Origin: Palsa-739 sp036512155
Lineage (GTDB): Bacteria; Actinomycetota; Thermoleophilia; Gaiellales; Gaiellaceae
DNA: 64,000 nt
Assembly: GCA_036512155.1 (NCBI GenBank)
Contig: DATCBD010000055.1
Coordinates: forward strand, 15,790 to 79,789
Direction: 5' to 3'
Part shown: piece by piece, positions 9,483-17,006 of the stretch
How the letters are laid out: the number at the start of each line of letters is the position of its first letter
How positions within the stretch are numbered: the stretch's first letter is position 1
Made by a program: the position numbers and the translations under genes
Notes under the pieces: model-generated
The model's database searches: none
Seen by the model: the letters and a program-made list of their open reading frames with translations, nothing else
Told to the model about the DNA's origin: nothing

Positions 9483-10046
9483 GTGGAAGCGCCGCTCCGG
9501 ATCGGTGTGCTCGCCGTGCAAGGGAACTTCCGAGAGCACGCGGCCGTGCTCCGGCGCCTCGGCGTGGAGCCGGTGGAGGTACGGCTCCCCGAGCAGCTGG
9601 AGGGCCTGGACGGCCTGATCCTGCCCGGCGGCGAGTCGACGGCGATCACGCGGCTCATGCGCCTGTACGGGCTCGACGAGGCGCTCCGCCGCTTCGAGGC
9701 GCCCGTCTTCGGAACTTGCGCCGGGATGATCGTCCTCGACCGGGACCATCTCGGGCTCGCAGACTTCCGCGTGCAGCGGAACGCGTTCGGCCGCCAGGTG
9801 CGCAGCTTCGAGGCCGACCTCGACGTCGGCCTGGGGGAGCCGGTGCGCGGGATCTTCATCCGTGCGCCGTGGATCGAGGACGCAGGCCCCGACGTCGAGG
9901 TGCTCGCCGAGGTGGACGGGCATCCGGTGCTCGCGCGGCAGGGGCGCGTGCTCGTCGCCGCGTTCCATCCCGAGCTCACGGACGACACGCGCATCCACGA
10001 GCTCTTCTTGAATCTCGTACGGGAGGCATCGAGTGTCCGGGCATAG
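9483..10046 (+). CDS. pdxT: Pyridoxal 5'-phosphate synthase glutaminase subunit PdxT
   Basis: Class I glutamine amidotransferase that hydrolyses glutamine and channels ammonia to PdxS. Visible are the N-terminal IGVLAVQGNFREH, the oxyanion-region LPGGESTA (49-54), the nucleophile Cys in FGTCAGM (about residue 79), the FIRAPWIED block typical of PdxT, and the catalytic His-x-Glu in AAFHPELTDD. 187 residues is standard. GTG start. The 3' end overlaps yebC by 14 bp. Confidence 0.97.
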   Translation: MEAPLRIGVLAVQGNFREHAAVLRRLGVEPVEVRLPEQLEGLDGLILPGGESTAITRLMRLYGLDEALRRFEAPVFGTCAGMIVLDRDHLGLADFRVQRNAFGRQVRSFEADLDVGLGEPVRGIFIRAPWIEDAGPDVEVLAEVDGHPVLARQGRVLVAAFHPELTDDTRIHELFLNLVREASSVRA

Positions 10047-10788
10047 CAAGTGGTCGTCGATCAAGCACAAGAAGGGCGCCGCCGACGCCAAGCGGGGCAA
10101 GCTCTTCTCGAAGCTGTCGCGCGCGATCATCGTCGCGGCGAAGGAGGGCGGCGGAGACCCATCCGGCAACCTCGCGCTGCAGAACGCGATCGAGAAGGCC
10201 AAGTCGTACTCCATGCCGAAGGACAACATCGACCGCGCGATCGCGAAGGGCTCCGGCGCCGACGCAGACGCGAGCGCGTTCGAGACGGTCGTGTACGAGG
10301 GCTTCGGCCCGAGCGGCGTCGCCGTGATCGTCGAGGCGCTCACCGACAACCGCAATCGCACCGCGTCCGACGTGCGCCACACCTTCGCGAAGAACGACGG
10401 GAACCTCGGCGGCTCGGGCGCCGTGGCGTGGCTGTTCGAGCGGCGCGGGCTCGTGGTGGTCGATGCCACGGGCGTCGACGAGGACGAGCTGATGCTCGCG
10501 GCCGCGGAGGGCGGGGCGGAGGACGTCGAGCTCGACGGTTCCAGCTACCAGGTGACCTGTGCGCCGGAGCAGTTGGCGGCGGTGCGGGAAGCGGTCGACA
10601 CGGCCGGGTTCTCCGTCGATGCCGCCGAGCTGACGATGGTGCCGAAGACGACCGTCGAGGTCGCGGACGAGAACGAGGCGAAGAAGATCCTGCGCCTCAT
10701 CGACCAGCTGGAGGACAACGACGACGTCCAGGACGTGTTCGCGAACTTCGACATTCCCGAGCGTGTGCTCGAGGCTGTGGCGGGCTAG
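10033..10788 (+). CDS. yebC: YebC/PmpR-family transcriptional regulator
   Basis: Cytosolic DNA-binding/translation-associated protein of the YebC family. Three-domain architecture is evident: the N-terminal MSGHSKWSSIKHKKGAADAKRGK basic region (read as start GTG), NALQNAIEKAKSYSMPKDNIDRAI, the YEGFGPSGVAVIVEALTDNRNRT block, and the C-terminal EVADENEAKKILRLID. 251 residues. It overlaps pdxT and precedes ruvC by 98 bp, the order widely seen in actinobacteria and firmicutes. A palindromic element separates it from ruvC. Confidence 0.97.
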   Translation: MSGHSKWSSIKHKKGAADAKRGKLFSKLSRAIIVAAKEGGGDPSGNLALQNAIEKAKSYSMPKDNIDRAIAKGSGADADASAFETVVYEGFGPSGVAVIVEALTDNRNRTASDVRHTFAKNDGNLGGSGAVAWLFERRGLVVVDATGVDEDELMLAAAEGGAEDVELDGSSYQVTCAPEQLAAVREAVDTAGFSVDAAELTMVPKTTVEVADENEAKKILRLIDQLEDNDDVQDVFANFDIPERVLEAVAG

Positions 10789-10814
10789 GGCATCGGCCCC
10801 CGAAGGATGACGGG

Positions 10815-10848
10815 CGGTGTCAGACACCGATTCCGGTGTCTGACACCG
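10815..10848. repeat. Tandem palindrome (REP-like), perfect 15-bp inverted repeat
   Basis: Two arms of 15 nt (CGGTGTCAGACACCG and its exact complement) around a 4-nt ATTC loop. Each arm is itself nearly palindromic: GGTGTC and GACACC around one base. The element could fold as one long hairpin or as two small ones. There is no T-run, so it is not a typical intrinsic terminator. It occupies the yebC-ruvC gap. Confidence 0.85.
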
Positions 10849-10886
10849 AAAGAAGGATCGTCCGACCCGCTGCCTAACCTCTCCCC

Positions 10887-11375
10887 GTGAAGGTCGTCGG
10901 CATCGATCCAGGGACGGCTGCTTGCGGGTACGGGATCGTCCACGAAAGCGGCGGGCGCCTCCGGGGCATTCACCACGGCTGGTGGTCCACGTCGCCGCGC
11001 GAGCGCCCAGAGGTTCGGCTCATGACGATCTACGACGGGGTGGCCGGTCTCATCGCCGAGTACGCCCCGGATGCGGTCGTCCTCGAGGAGTCCTTCGTCG
11101 GCGTCGACGCCCGCACCGCGCTCTCCGTCGGACAGGCGCGCGGCGCCGTGCTCGTCGCGGCCGCCCACGCCGGCCTGCCCTGCGCGGAGTACGCGCCGTC
11201 CGCCGTGAAGAACGCCGTGTGCGGATACGGCCGTGCCGAGAAGTCTCAGGTGCAGCGGATGGTAAAGGCCATCCTCGGGCTCGACGCGCTCCCGACTCCC
11301 GACCACGCAGCTGACGCGCTCGCGGTCGCGATCTGCCATGCGCTCGCGCCGCGGCTGTTGAAGATGGCCGGATGA
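10887..11375 (+). CDS. ruvC: Holliday junction resolvase RuvC
   Basis: Endonuclease that cuts Holliday junctions symmetrically. The first catalytic Asp is in VVGIDPGT (Asp-7), the second carboxylate is the Glu in VVLEESFVG, and the C-terminal pair is in PDHAADALAVAICHA. RNase H fold expected. GTG start, 162 residues, normal size. The TGA overlaps the ruvA ATG, forming a ruvCAB operon. Confidence 0.97.
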   Translation: MKVVGIDPGTAACGYGIVHESGGRLRGIHHGWWSTSPRERPEVRLMTIYDGVAGLIAEYAPDAVVLEESFVGVDARTALSVGQARGAVLVAAAHAGLPCAEYAPSAVKNAVCGYGRAEKSQVQRMVKAILGLDALPTPDHAADALAVAICHALAPRLLKMAG

Positions 11376-11926
11376 TCGCGCAGCTGCGCGGCAAGCCGGT
11401 CGCCTCGACCCCGGAAGGTCTCGTGCTCGACGTCGGTGGCGTCGGCTATCTCGTTGCCGCCACGCCTGCGGCCGTGCGCAAGGCGAGCGGGGTGGACGAG
11501 GTGACGATCGAGACGTACATGGTCGTGCGCGAGGACGCACTGCAGCTCTACGGCTTCGCCGAGCGCGCCGAGCGCGACCTGTTCGTCCAGCTCTTGACCG
11601 TGAACGGCGTCGGACCCAAGGTCGCGCTCGCGATCGTCTCCGGCTCCCCGGCCGACGAGCTCCGGCGCGCCATCGTGCGCGAGGACATCGCCCGCTTCGT
11701 GGCCATCCCCGGGATCGGCAAGAAGACGGCCGAGCGCATCGTGCTCGAGCTCAAGGAGAAGGTCGGCGTGCTGGAGGCGATGGCGCCGACGGGTGACCTC
11801 GTCGCGCGCGACGCACTCGTTGAGCTCGGCTGGTCGGTGCTCGACGCGGAGCGCGCGCTGCAGGACGTCGACGAGACGCTGCCGGTCGAAGAGCAGGTCC
11901 GGGCCGCGCTCCGGAGGGCGGCATGA
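11372..11926 (+). CDS. ruvA: Holliday junction branch-migration protein RuvA
   Basis: Tetrameric junction-binding subunit that loads RuvB. N-terminal OB domain starts MIAQLRGKPV, with HhH motifs in NGVGPKVALAIVSG and IPGIGKKTAERIVLELKEK (residues about 70-130), then a flexible acidic linker and a C-terminal domain that contacts RuvB (LVELGWSVLDAERAL). 184 residues. ATG overlaps the ruvC stop and its own TGA overlaps the ruvB start. Confidence 0.97.
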   Translation: MIAQLRGKPVASTPEGLVLDVGGVGYLVAATPAAVRKASGVDEVTIETYMVVREDALQLYGFAERAERDLFVQLLTVNGVGPKVALAIVSGSPADELRRAIVREDIARFVAIPGIGKKTAERIVLELKEKVGVLEAMAPTGDLVARDALVELGWSVLDAERALQDVDETLPVEEQVRAALRRAA

Positions 11927-12933
11927 GTACGCAGTTCCTCGCACCCGTCGTCGCAGAGGAGGACCAGGAGCTCGAGCAGACGCTGCGCCCGCGCCGCCTG
12001 GACGAGTTCGTCGGGCAGGAGCGGGTCAAGGAGCAGCTCGCGATCGCGCTCACGGCCGCGCAGGCGCGCGGCGAGGCGCTCGACCACGTCCTCCTCGTCG
12101 GGCCCCCGGGTCTCGGCAAGACGAGCCTCGCGTTCATTGTCCGCGAGGAGCTCGGCGTCGGCATCCGCACGGTCGCCGGCCCCGCGCTCGAGCGCAAGGG
12201 CGACATGGCGGCCATCCTCACTGCGCTCGAGCCGCGCGACGTGCTGTTCGTGGACGAGATCCACCGGCTCAACCGCGCGATCGAGGAGATCCTCTATCCC
12301 GCGCTCGAGGACTTCCGCCTCGACATCATCGTCGGCCAGGGGCCGGCGGCGCGCACGCTGACGCTCGACCTGCCGCACTTCACGCTCATCGGCGCGACGA
12401 CGCGCACAGGGCTCTTGACGACGCCGCTGCGCGACCGCTTCGGCATGACGTTCCGCCTCGACTACTACGAGCCGGCGGAGCTGACGACCATCGTCCACCG
12501 GTCGGCGCGCATTCTCGGCGTCGAGATCGCCGCCGACGCCGCCCAGGAGATTGCGCGCCGCTCGCGCGGAACGCCGCGCATCGCGAATCGCATCCTCCGG
12601 CGCGTGCGCGACGTCGCCCAGGTGCGGCACGAAGGCTCGATCACGAACGCGATCGCAGCCGAGGCGCTCGAGCTGCTCGAGGTCGACCAGGTCGGGCTCG
12701 AGCGGACGGATCGCGAGCTGCTGCGCACCATCGCCGGCAAGTTCGAGGGCGGCCCCGTCGGGCTGTCCACGCTTGCGGTCTCGCTCGGCGAGGAGCCGGA
12801 CACGATCGAGGACGTGTACGAGCCGTATCTGCTCCAGCTCGGCTTCATCCAGCGCACGCCGCGCGGCCGCACGATCACGAAGCTCGGACGGGCGCACGTG
12901 GGCGCAGCGGCCGGCGACGCGAAGCTGTTCTAG
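11923..12933 (+). CDS. ruvB: Holliday junction DNA helicase RuvB
   Basis: AAA+ motor for branch migration. Visible: LRPRRLDEFVGQE N-terminal signature, Walker A GPPGLGKTS (about 60-68), Walker B VLFVDEIHRL, sensor 1 in LIGATTRTG, the arginine finger region PLRDRFGM, and the winged-helix C-terminus FIQRTPRGR. 336 residues. Last gene of ruvCAB; the following 118 bp to the convergent membrane-protein gene holds nothing recognisable. Confidence 0.98.
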   Translation: MSTQFLAPVVAEEDQELEQTLRPRRLDEFVGQERVKEQLAIALTAAQARGEALDHVLLVGPPGLGKTSLAFIVREELGVGIRTVAGPALERKGDMAAILTALEPRDVLFVDEIHRLNRAIEEILYPALEDFRLDIIVGQGPAARTLTLDLPHFTLIGATTRTGLLTTPLRDRFGMTFRLDYYEPAELTTIVHRSARILGVEIAADAAQEIARRSRGTPRIANRILRRVRDVAQVRHEGSITNAIAAEALELLEVDQVGLERTDRELLRTIAGKFEGGPVGLSTLAVSLGEEPDTIEDVYEPYLLQLGFIQRTPRGRTITKLGRAHVGAAAGDAKLF

Positions 12934-13051
12934 CGACCGCGCTGGATGGTGTTCGCGTCGGCCATCTTGCCGGCGGGAATTTCATCGCGCCGTGGAGGTT
13001 CCGTCCCCGGCGAGGGCCGTTTGAAGAGCTTCGCTACCAACGACGGAAGCT

Positions 13052-13747
13052 TCACGCCGCGACTCTACTCCCTCGCAGCGGCGCCCGCCTCGATGCCGCG
13101 GCAACGATCCACGGCGCGACGAGGAGCGCCATCACGTCGAACCAGACGTAGCCGCTCGCGACGCCGCTCGGCGGGTTCCCGTCCGCGATCCCGAGACCGG
13201 GGATCGTCCGCGCCCAGCGCCACGTGCCGATCGACGTGCCGTATAGCTCGAGCGCGCCGACGACGAGGAACACCGCCGCGTACGTCGCGCGTGCGCGCGA
13301 CCGCCATAGGAAGACGCAGAGCAGCGGGACGCCGATCGCACCGCCGACGTCGAGGCGGGGCAGCAACGTCAGCCCTGCGAGCCCCCAGCCGACGGAGCCG
13401 ATCGCGGCGGCCGCGACGAGCCTGCGCGCCGGCACGATCCGCGTCAGCGCGAGCCCGCTGAGGTAGACGACGCCGTGCGCCGGCGGGATGAACAACGGCA
13501 GGTTGTGCAGCCGGTAGTGGTAGACGCCCCAGATGAGCGATCCCGTGACCTCGCCGACGGTTGCGAAGACGACGACGCCGAGCGCCTGCGCGCGCGCAAG
13601 CGGCGCGAGCGGCCGCAGTGCAGCCGCGAGGACGATCCACGTCAGCGCGCCGAGCGCCAGCTGGCCGCCGTAGCCCACTTGCGTGTCCACCGCGAGCAGC
13701 GCCGCGAGGTACGCGGGCCCCACCGCCGCGTAGAAGCGCGGCGTCAC
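13052..13747 (-). CDS. Polytopic membrane protein, unknown function
   Basis: 231 residues, about seven hydrophobic segments. A conserved-looking central motif, GVYHYRLHNLPLFIPPAHGVVYL, carries His and Tyr in a membrane setting, and the C-terminal GNPPSGVASGYVWFD loop is distinctive. Such proteins occur in actinobacteria without assigned function; I do not place it in a named family. Its ATG overlaps the upstream gene's stop (ATGA), so both are translated from one message. Confidence 0.72.
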   Translation of the reverse strand: MTPRFYAAVGPAYLAALLAVDTQVGYGGQLALGALTWIVLAAALRPLAPLARAQALGVVVFATVGEVTGSLIWGVYHYRLHNLPLFIPPAHGVVYLSGLALTRIVPARRLVAAAAIGSVGWGLAGLTLLPRLDVGGAIGVPLLCVFLWRSRARATYAAVFLVVGALELYGTSIGTWRWARTIPGLGIADGNPPSGVASGYVWFDVMALLVAPWIVAAASRRAPLRGSRVAA

Positions 13748-14202
13748 GGCCGGTACTGGAGCTCGTGCCAGCTCGGCGTCGGCAGCAGCTCGAGCAGCGC
13801 GCGCCCGCCGTGCGGGTCGCGGTACGAGAACTCGGAGGTGTCGTCATCCCAGCCGACCTCGAGCTTGCCTTCTTTCACGTGATGGTCGAGCCACGCGCCG
13901 CGGAAGACGAGCCGCTTCAACCAGTCGAGGAGCGACTCGCCGCCGACGAGGGAGACTTCGTCCCAGCGGCGAACGAGATAGCGGCCGAGCGCGCTGCGCG
14001 GTTCCTCGATGGAACCGAGCTCCACGAGCTCGACCAGGTCGGCCGTCTCGTCGCCGTCGAGCTCGTTCCCCGGAATGAGGCCGAGCTTGACGGCGGCTGC
14101 CGTGACGCGCTGCTCGAAGTCCTCCGCGTTGAAGCTGAAGCTGTAGCCGAGGAACTCGACGAGATAGTCGTCCCCCGAGTTGTAGTGGGCCTCGGCCTCC
14201 AC
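13744..14202 (-). CDS. Small acidic cytosolic protein, unknown function
   Basis: 152 residues from a GTG start that gives EAEAHYNSGDDYLVEFLG. Acidic, soluble, with no signal peptide or membrane span. Contains an aromatic-rich segment SLLDWLKRLVFRGAWLDHHV and a terminal LPTPSWHELQYRP. A far-upstream in-frame ATG would add about 78 Ser/Thr/Arg-rich residues read across the neighbouring gene and is rejected. Upstream partner of the membrane protein with a 4-bp overlap; divergent from the small membrane gene by 22 bp. Confidence 0.6.
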   Translation of the reverse strand: MEAEAHYNSGDDYLVEFLGYSFSFNAEDFEQRVTAAAVKLGLIPGNELDGDETADLVELVELGSIEEPRSALGRYLVRRWDEVSLVGGESLLDWLKRLVFRGAWLDHHVKEGKLEVGWDDDTSEFSYRDPHGGRALLELLPTPSWHELQYRP

Positions 14203-14224
14203 CGTCCAAGCGTACCCTTGCCCT

Positions 14225-14512
14225 GTGCGCTCACTCCGCATTCCCATAGCTGCTGCCGTCGTGCTCGCACTCGTCGTGTTGACAGCCCTCGCGCTCGGCT
14301 GGTCGGTGCAGCGCGCGGCGTATCTCGCGCCTGTGATCGTGGTCGGATTCGCAGCCGTCGCGGGCCTGCTCATCCTGTGGGGCAAGGTCGCGGTGCAGCA
14401 GTTGCGCGAGACCAAGCGCCCGCGGCTCGTGCTCACGCTGTGGGTCGTCGGACTCGCGCTGCTCGTCGTGCTGAGCTTCCTCGGCGTGAAGCTCCCGCGC
14501 GAAGGCGGTTGA
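14225..14512 (+). CDS. Small three-helix membrane protein
   Basis: 95 residues with a GTG start. Three hydrophobic stretches: IAAAVVLALVVLTALALG, YLAPVIVVGFAAVAGLLILWG and LVLTLWVVGLALLVVLSFLG, the middle two linked by a basic loop (QQLRETKRPR). No known family. Its stop touches the convergent glycosyltransferase stop without a gap (TGATCA). Confidence 0.6.
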   Translation: MRSLRIPIAAAVVLALVVLTALALGWSVQRAAYLAPVIVVGFAAVAGLLILWGKVAVQQLRETKRPRLVLTLWVVGLALLVVLSFLGVKLPREGG

Positions 14513-15922
14513 TCACTCGCCGAAGCGAGCGACGAGCGCCGGCCACAGGCTCGGCAAGCTCGAGCGGAGGTCGCACCGCGCGATCGGCTCTCCGCGTTCC
14601 TGGTTGTCGACCGGCATCAGAATCCGCGCGACGATGAGATAGCGGCTGCAGAACGTCGCATCGGTGGGCGAGAAGCCGACGAGCAGCGCGCGCTGACCGG
14701 CGACCGCCGGCCGCCAGTAGCGAAAGGTGACGTCTGGGGAGGCAACCGGCGGCAGGTCGTGGCCGAACAGCTCGAGCGCACTGGCCTCGCCGTAGTTGCT
14801 CGCTAGAACGACGTCGACGCCTCGCGCATTCAACGACACCAGATCGGCGAGCTGGGGCCAGCCGATCTCGTCCTGGTAGTCGCTTCGGTCCTTGATGATG
14901 CCGTGGGCATTCGCAGTCGTCAGCGGGAGGACGGGGACGGCGATCGGAAGCGCGACGAGGAAGGCGGCTCCGTACGCCGCGCCTGCGATCCGCAGCCTGC
15001 GTCGCGTCGCCCACGCCTCGAACGGGACGGCGCCCGCAGCGAGCGCGAACAGCACCTCCGGAGCGGCGTAGTACGACTTGCCGCCAAGCACGAAGTACGC
15101 GACAACGCTCCCGACGACCGTCCAGGCGAGCGGGCGCGCGACGCGCAGCCGGTGCAGCCGCACGATGCCCGCGACGACGACGGGGACGCCGACGAACGCG
15201 ACGAGCAGCAGAACGTTCACGATGAACTGCGGCCGCGACTCGTCTGTCGCGCTCCCCGGCGGGTGCACGAAGAAGTGGACGCTCACCCAGTCGTGCTGTG
15301 CCTCCCACACGAGATTCGGGACGAGCAGCACGACTGCGATTGCCGTCGCGCGGGCGACGCCGGCGAGCTGCAGCGCATCGCGTCGCCAAACGGCGAACGT
15401 CGCGACGAGGAGAACGAGCGGGATCGAGAGCGTGTACTTCGTCTCGAGACCGATGCCGACGACGACGCCGATCCATGTCCACGAGCCGCGGCCGAGCGCG
15501 AGCCGCAGAGCGAGCCACAGGACGACGAGCGTCGCGAGCGAGTCGAACGACACGGGCTGAAACAGCCCATTCGTCGCCAGGACGATCGGCGAGAAGCCGA
15601 CGGCGATCGCCGCGATGATCTGTGCTCGCCGTCCGCCGCCGAGCTCGCGCGCGACGAGTGCCGCGACGACGACGCTCGCCGCGCCGGCGAGGACCGGGAA
15701 AACGCGGAAGCCGACGAGCGAGTATCCGAAGAGGAACCGCGCGAGCGCGGAGAGCAGCGCCGTGACCGGCGGGAACTCGACGTAGCCGCCCTGCAGGTGC
15801 TTCCCCGCGACGGCGTAGTAGAGCTCGTCGCGCTGCCAGCCGTAGTGGTTCGCGAAGCCGAGGTCGAGCGCGGACTTGAGCGCGGCGACGACGAGAACCG
15901 GTCGTGCCGCGAAGCGGATCAC
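14513..15922 (-). CDS. GT39-like membrane glycosyltransferase (ArnT/PMT type)
   Basis: Integral membrane glycosyltransferase that probably uses a polyprenyl-phosphate sugar. The first periplasmic loop carries the acidic motif GWQRDELYY (catalytic Asp-Glu as in PMT/ArnT enzymes), followed by GGYVEFPPVTALL. About eleven transmembrane segments, then a soluble C-terminal domain of about 110 residues with SNYGEASALELFG and RYWRP. 469 residues. The GTG start overlaps the aminotransferase stop (GTGA), so the two are coupled. Acceptor unknown. Confidence 0.85.
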   Translation of the reverse strand: MIRFAARPVLVVAALKSALDLGFANHYGWQRDELYYAVAGKHLQGGYVEFPPVTALLSALARFLFGYSLVGFRVFPVLAGAASVVVAALVARELGGGRRAQIIAAIAVGFSPIVLATNGLFQPVSFDSLATLVVLWLALRLALGRGSWTWIGVVVGIGLETKYTLSIPLVLLVATFAVWRRDALQLAGVARATAIAVVLLVPNLVWEAQHDWVSVHFFVHPPGSATDESRPQFIVNVLLLVAFVGVPVVVAGIVRLHRLRVARPLAWTVVGSVVAYFVLGGKSYYAAPEVLFALAAGAVPFEAWATRRRLRIAGAAYGAAFLVALPIAVPVLPLTTANAHGIIKDRSDYQDEIGWPQLADLVSLNARGVDVVLASNYGEASALELFGHDLPPVASPDVTFRYWRPAVAGQRALLVGFSPTDATFCSRYLIVARILMPVDNQERGEPIARCDLRSSLPSLWPALVARFGE

Positions 15923-16959
15923 GCCAACGCTTCCAGCAGCCGGTCGACGTCCGCGCGGTCGTTGTACGACGCGATCGAGAGACGCAGCAGCGCTCCGTCG
16001 TCCGAGACGGGAATCTCGATGCGGTGCTCGTCGAACAGCCGGCGATTGAGATCCACATCGGGCTCCGGCAGACGGACGCTCGCCATCTGCAGCACCATCG
16101 ACTCCGGCGCGATCGGCTCGATGGCGAACAGCTCGCACAGATCGCGCCGCGCCTCGCGGGCAAGCGCGACGCATCGCTCACGCTCGTCGTGCTCGCGGAA
16201 GAACTTGATAGCTGCGGGGACGCTGAGGTACGCGGACGAGTCGCGCGTGCCCTGCCGCTCCGTGCGGGAGATGAACGTCGCCGGCTCCTCGTAGCCCCAG
16301 CTCGTGATCGCGCCGTCGACGCGCTCCTGCCACTCGGGCCGCACGTGCAGGAAGCCCGCGCCCTTCGGAGCGCACAGCCACTTGTGGCAGTTGCCCGTGT
16401 AGAAGTCGGCGCCGAGCGCGTCGAGATCGAGGTCGACCTGCGCAACCGCGTGCGCGCCGTCGACGATCGTCGCGAGCCCGAGCGAACGCGCGTGGGCGAC
16501 GATCTCCTCGACCGGGAGGAGGAGCGCGGTCTCGGAGGTGATGTGCGACACGAACACCGCCTTCGTCCGCTCGGTCACGTGCTCGAAGAGCTCATCGAAG
16601 TCTGCCTGGACGAAGGTGCACATCCGTTGCCACGTCAGAACGCACGCGCCGTACTCGAGGTTCGTCGAGAGCACCTCGTCGCCCGGCTGCAGGTCGAGCG
16701 CGCGCGCGGCCATGTTCACGCCGGTGGTGGCGTTCTGGACGAAGGTCAGGTCGTCCGCCCGGGCACCGACGAAGGCGCCCAGCTCGGCTCTCGCCTCCGC
16801 CAGCAGCGGGCCGAGCCGGCGCGCGATGAAGTCGACCGGCTCTCGCTCCAGCTCCCGCTGCCAGGCCTGGTAGCGCTCGAAGACGGCCTGCGGCGTGGCC
16901 CCGAAGGAGCCGTGGTTGAGGAACGTCACCTCGGGGTCCAGGAGGAACAGGTCTCTCAC
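15919..16959 (-). CDS. Class V aminotransferase, isopenicillin-N-epimerase-like
   Basis: PLP-dependent fold-type I enzyme. N-terminal TFLNHGSFGATP, cofactor-binding FVQNATTGVN, the Asp/His pair in IVDGAHAVAQ and the Schiff-base Lys in GNCHKWLCAPKG. 346 residues is typical of the epimerase/cysteine-desulfurase-like group. The GTG start gives RDLFLLDPEV; the longer in-frame ATG would add 38 low-complexity residues overlapping recJ and is rejected. Possible reactions include racemisation or beta-elimination; substrate unknown. Confidence 0.88.
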   Translation of the reverse strand: MRDLFLLDPEVTFLNHGSFGATPQAVFERYQAWQRELEREPVDFIARRLGPLLAEARAELGAFVGARADDLTFVQNATTGVNMAARALDLQPGDEVLSTNLEYGACVLTWQRMCTFVQADFDELFEHVTERTKAVFVSHITSETALLLPVEEIVAHARSLGLATIVDGAHAVAQVDLDLDALGADFYTGNCHKWLCAPKGAGFLHVRPEWQERVDGAITSWGYEEPATFISRTERQGTRDSSAYLSVPAAIKFFREHDERERCVALAREARRDLCELFAIEPIAPESMVLQMASVRLPEPDVDLNRRLFDEHRIEIPVSDDGALLRLSIASYNDRADVDRLLEALA

Positions 16960-17006
16960 AGGGCCAACCGTATGCCGTCCGACGGTGCCCGTAGCGTGGC
17001 TGCTCG

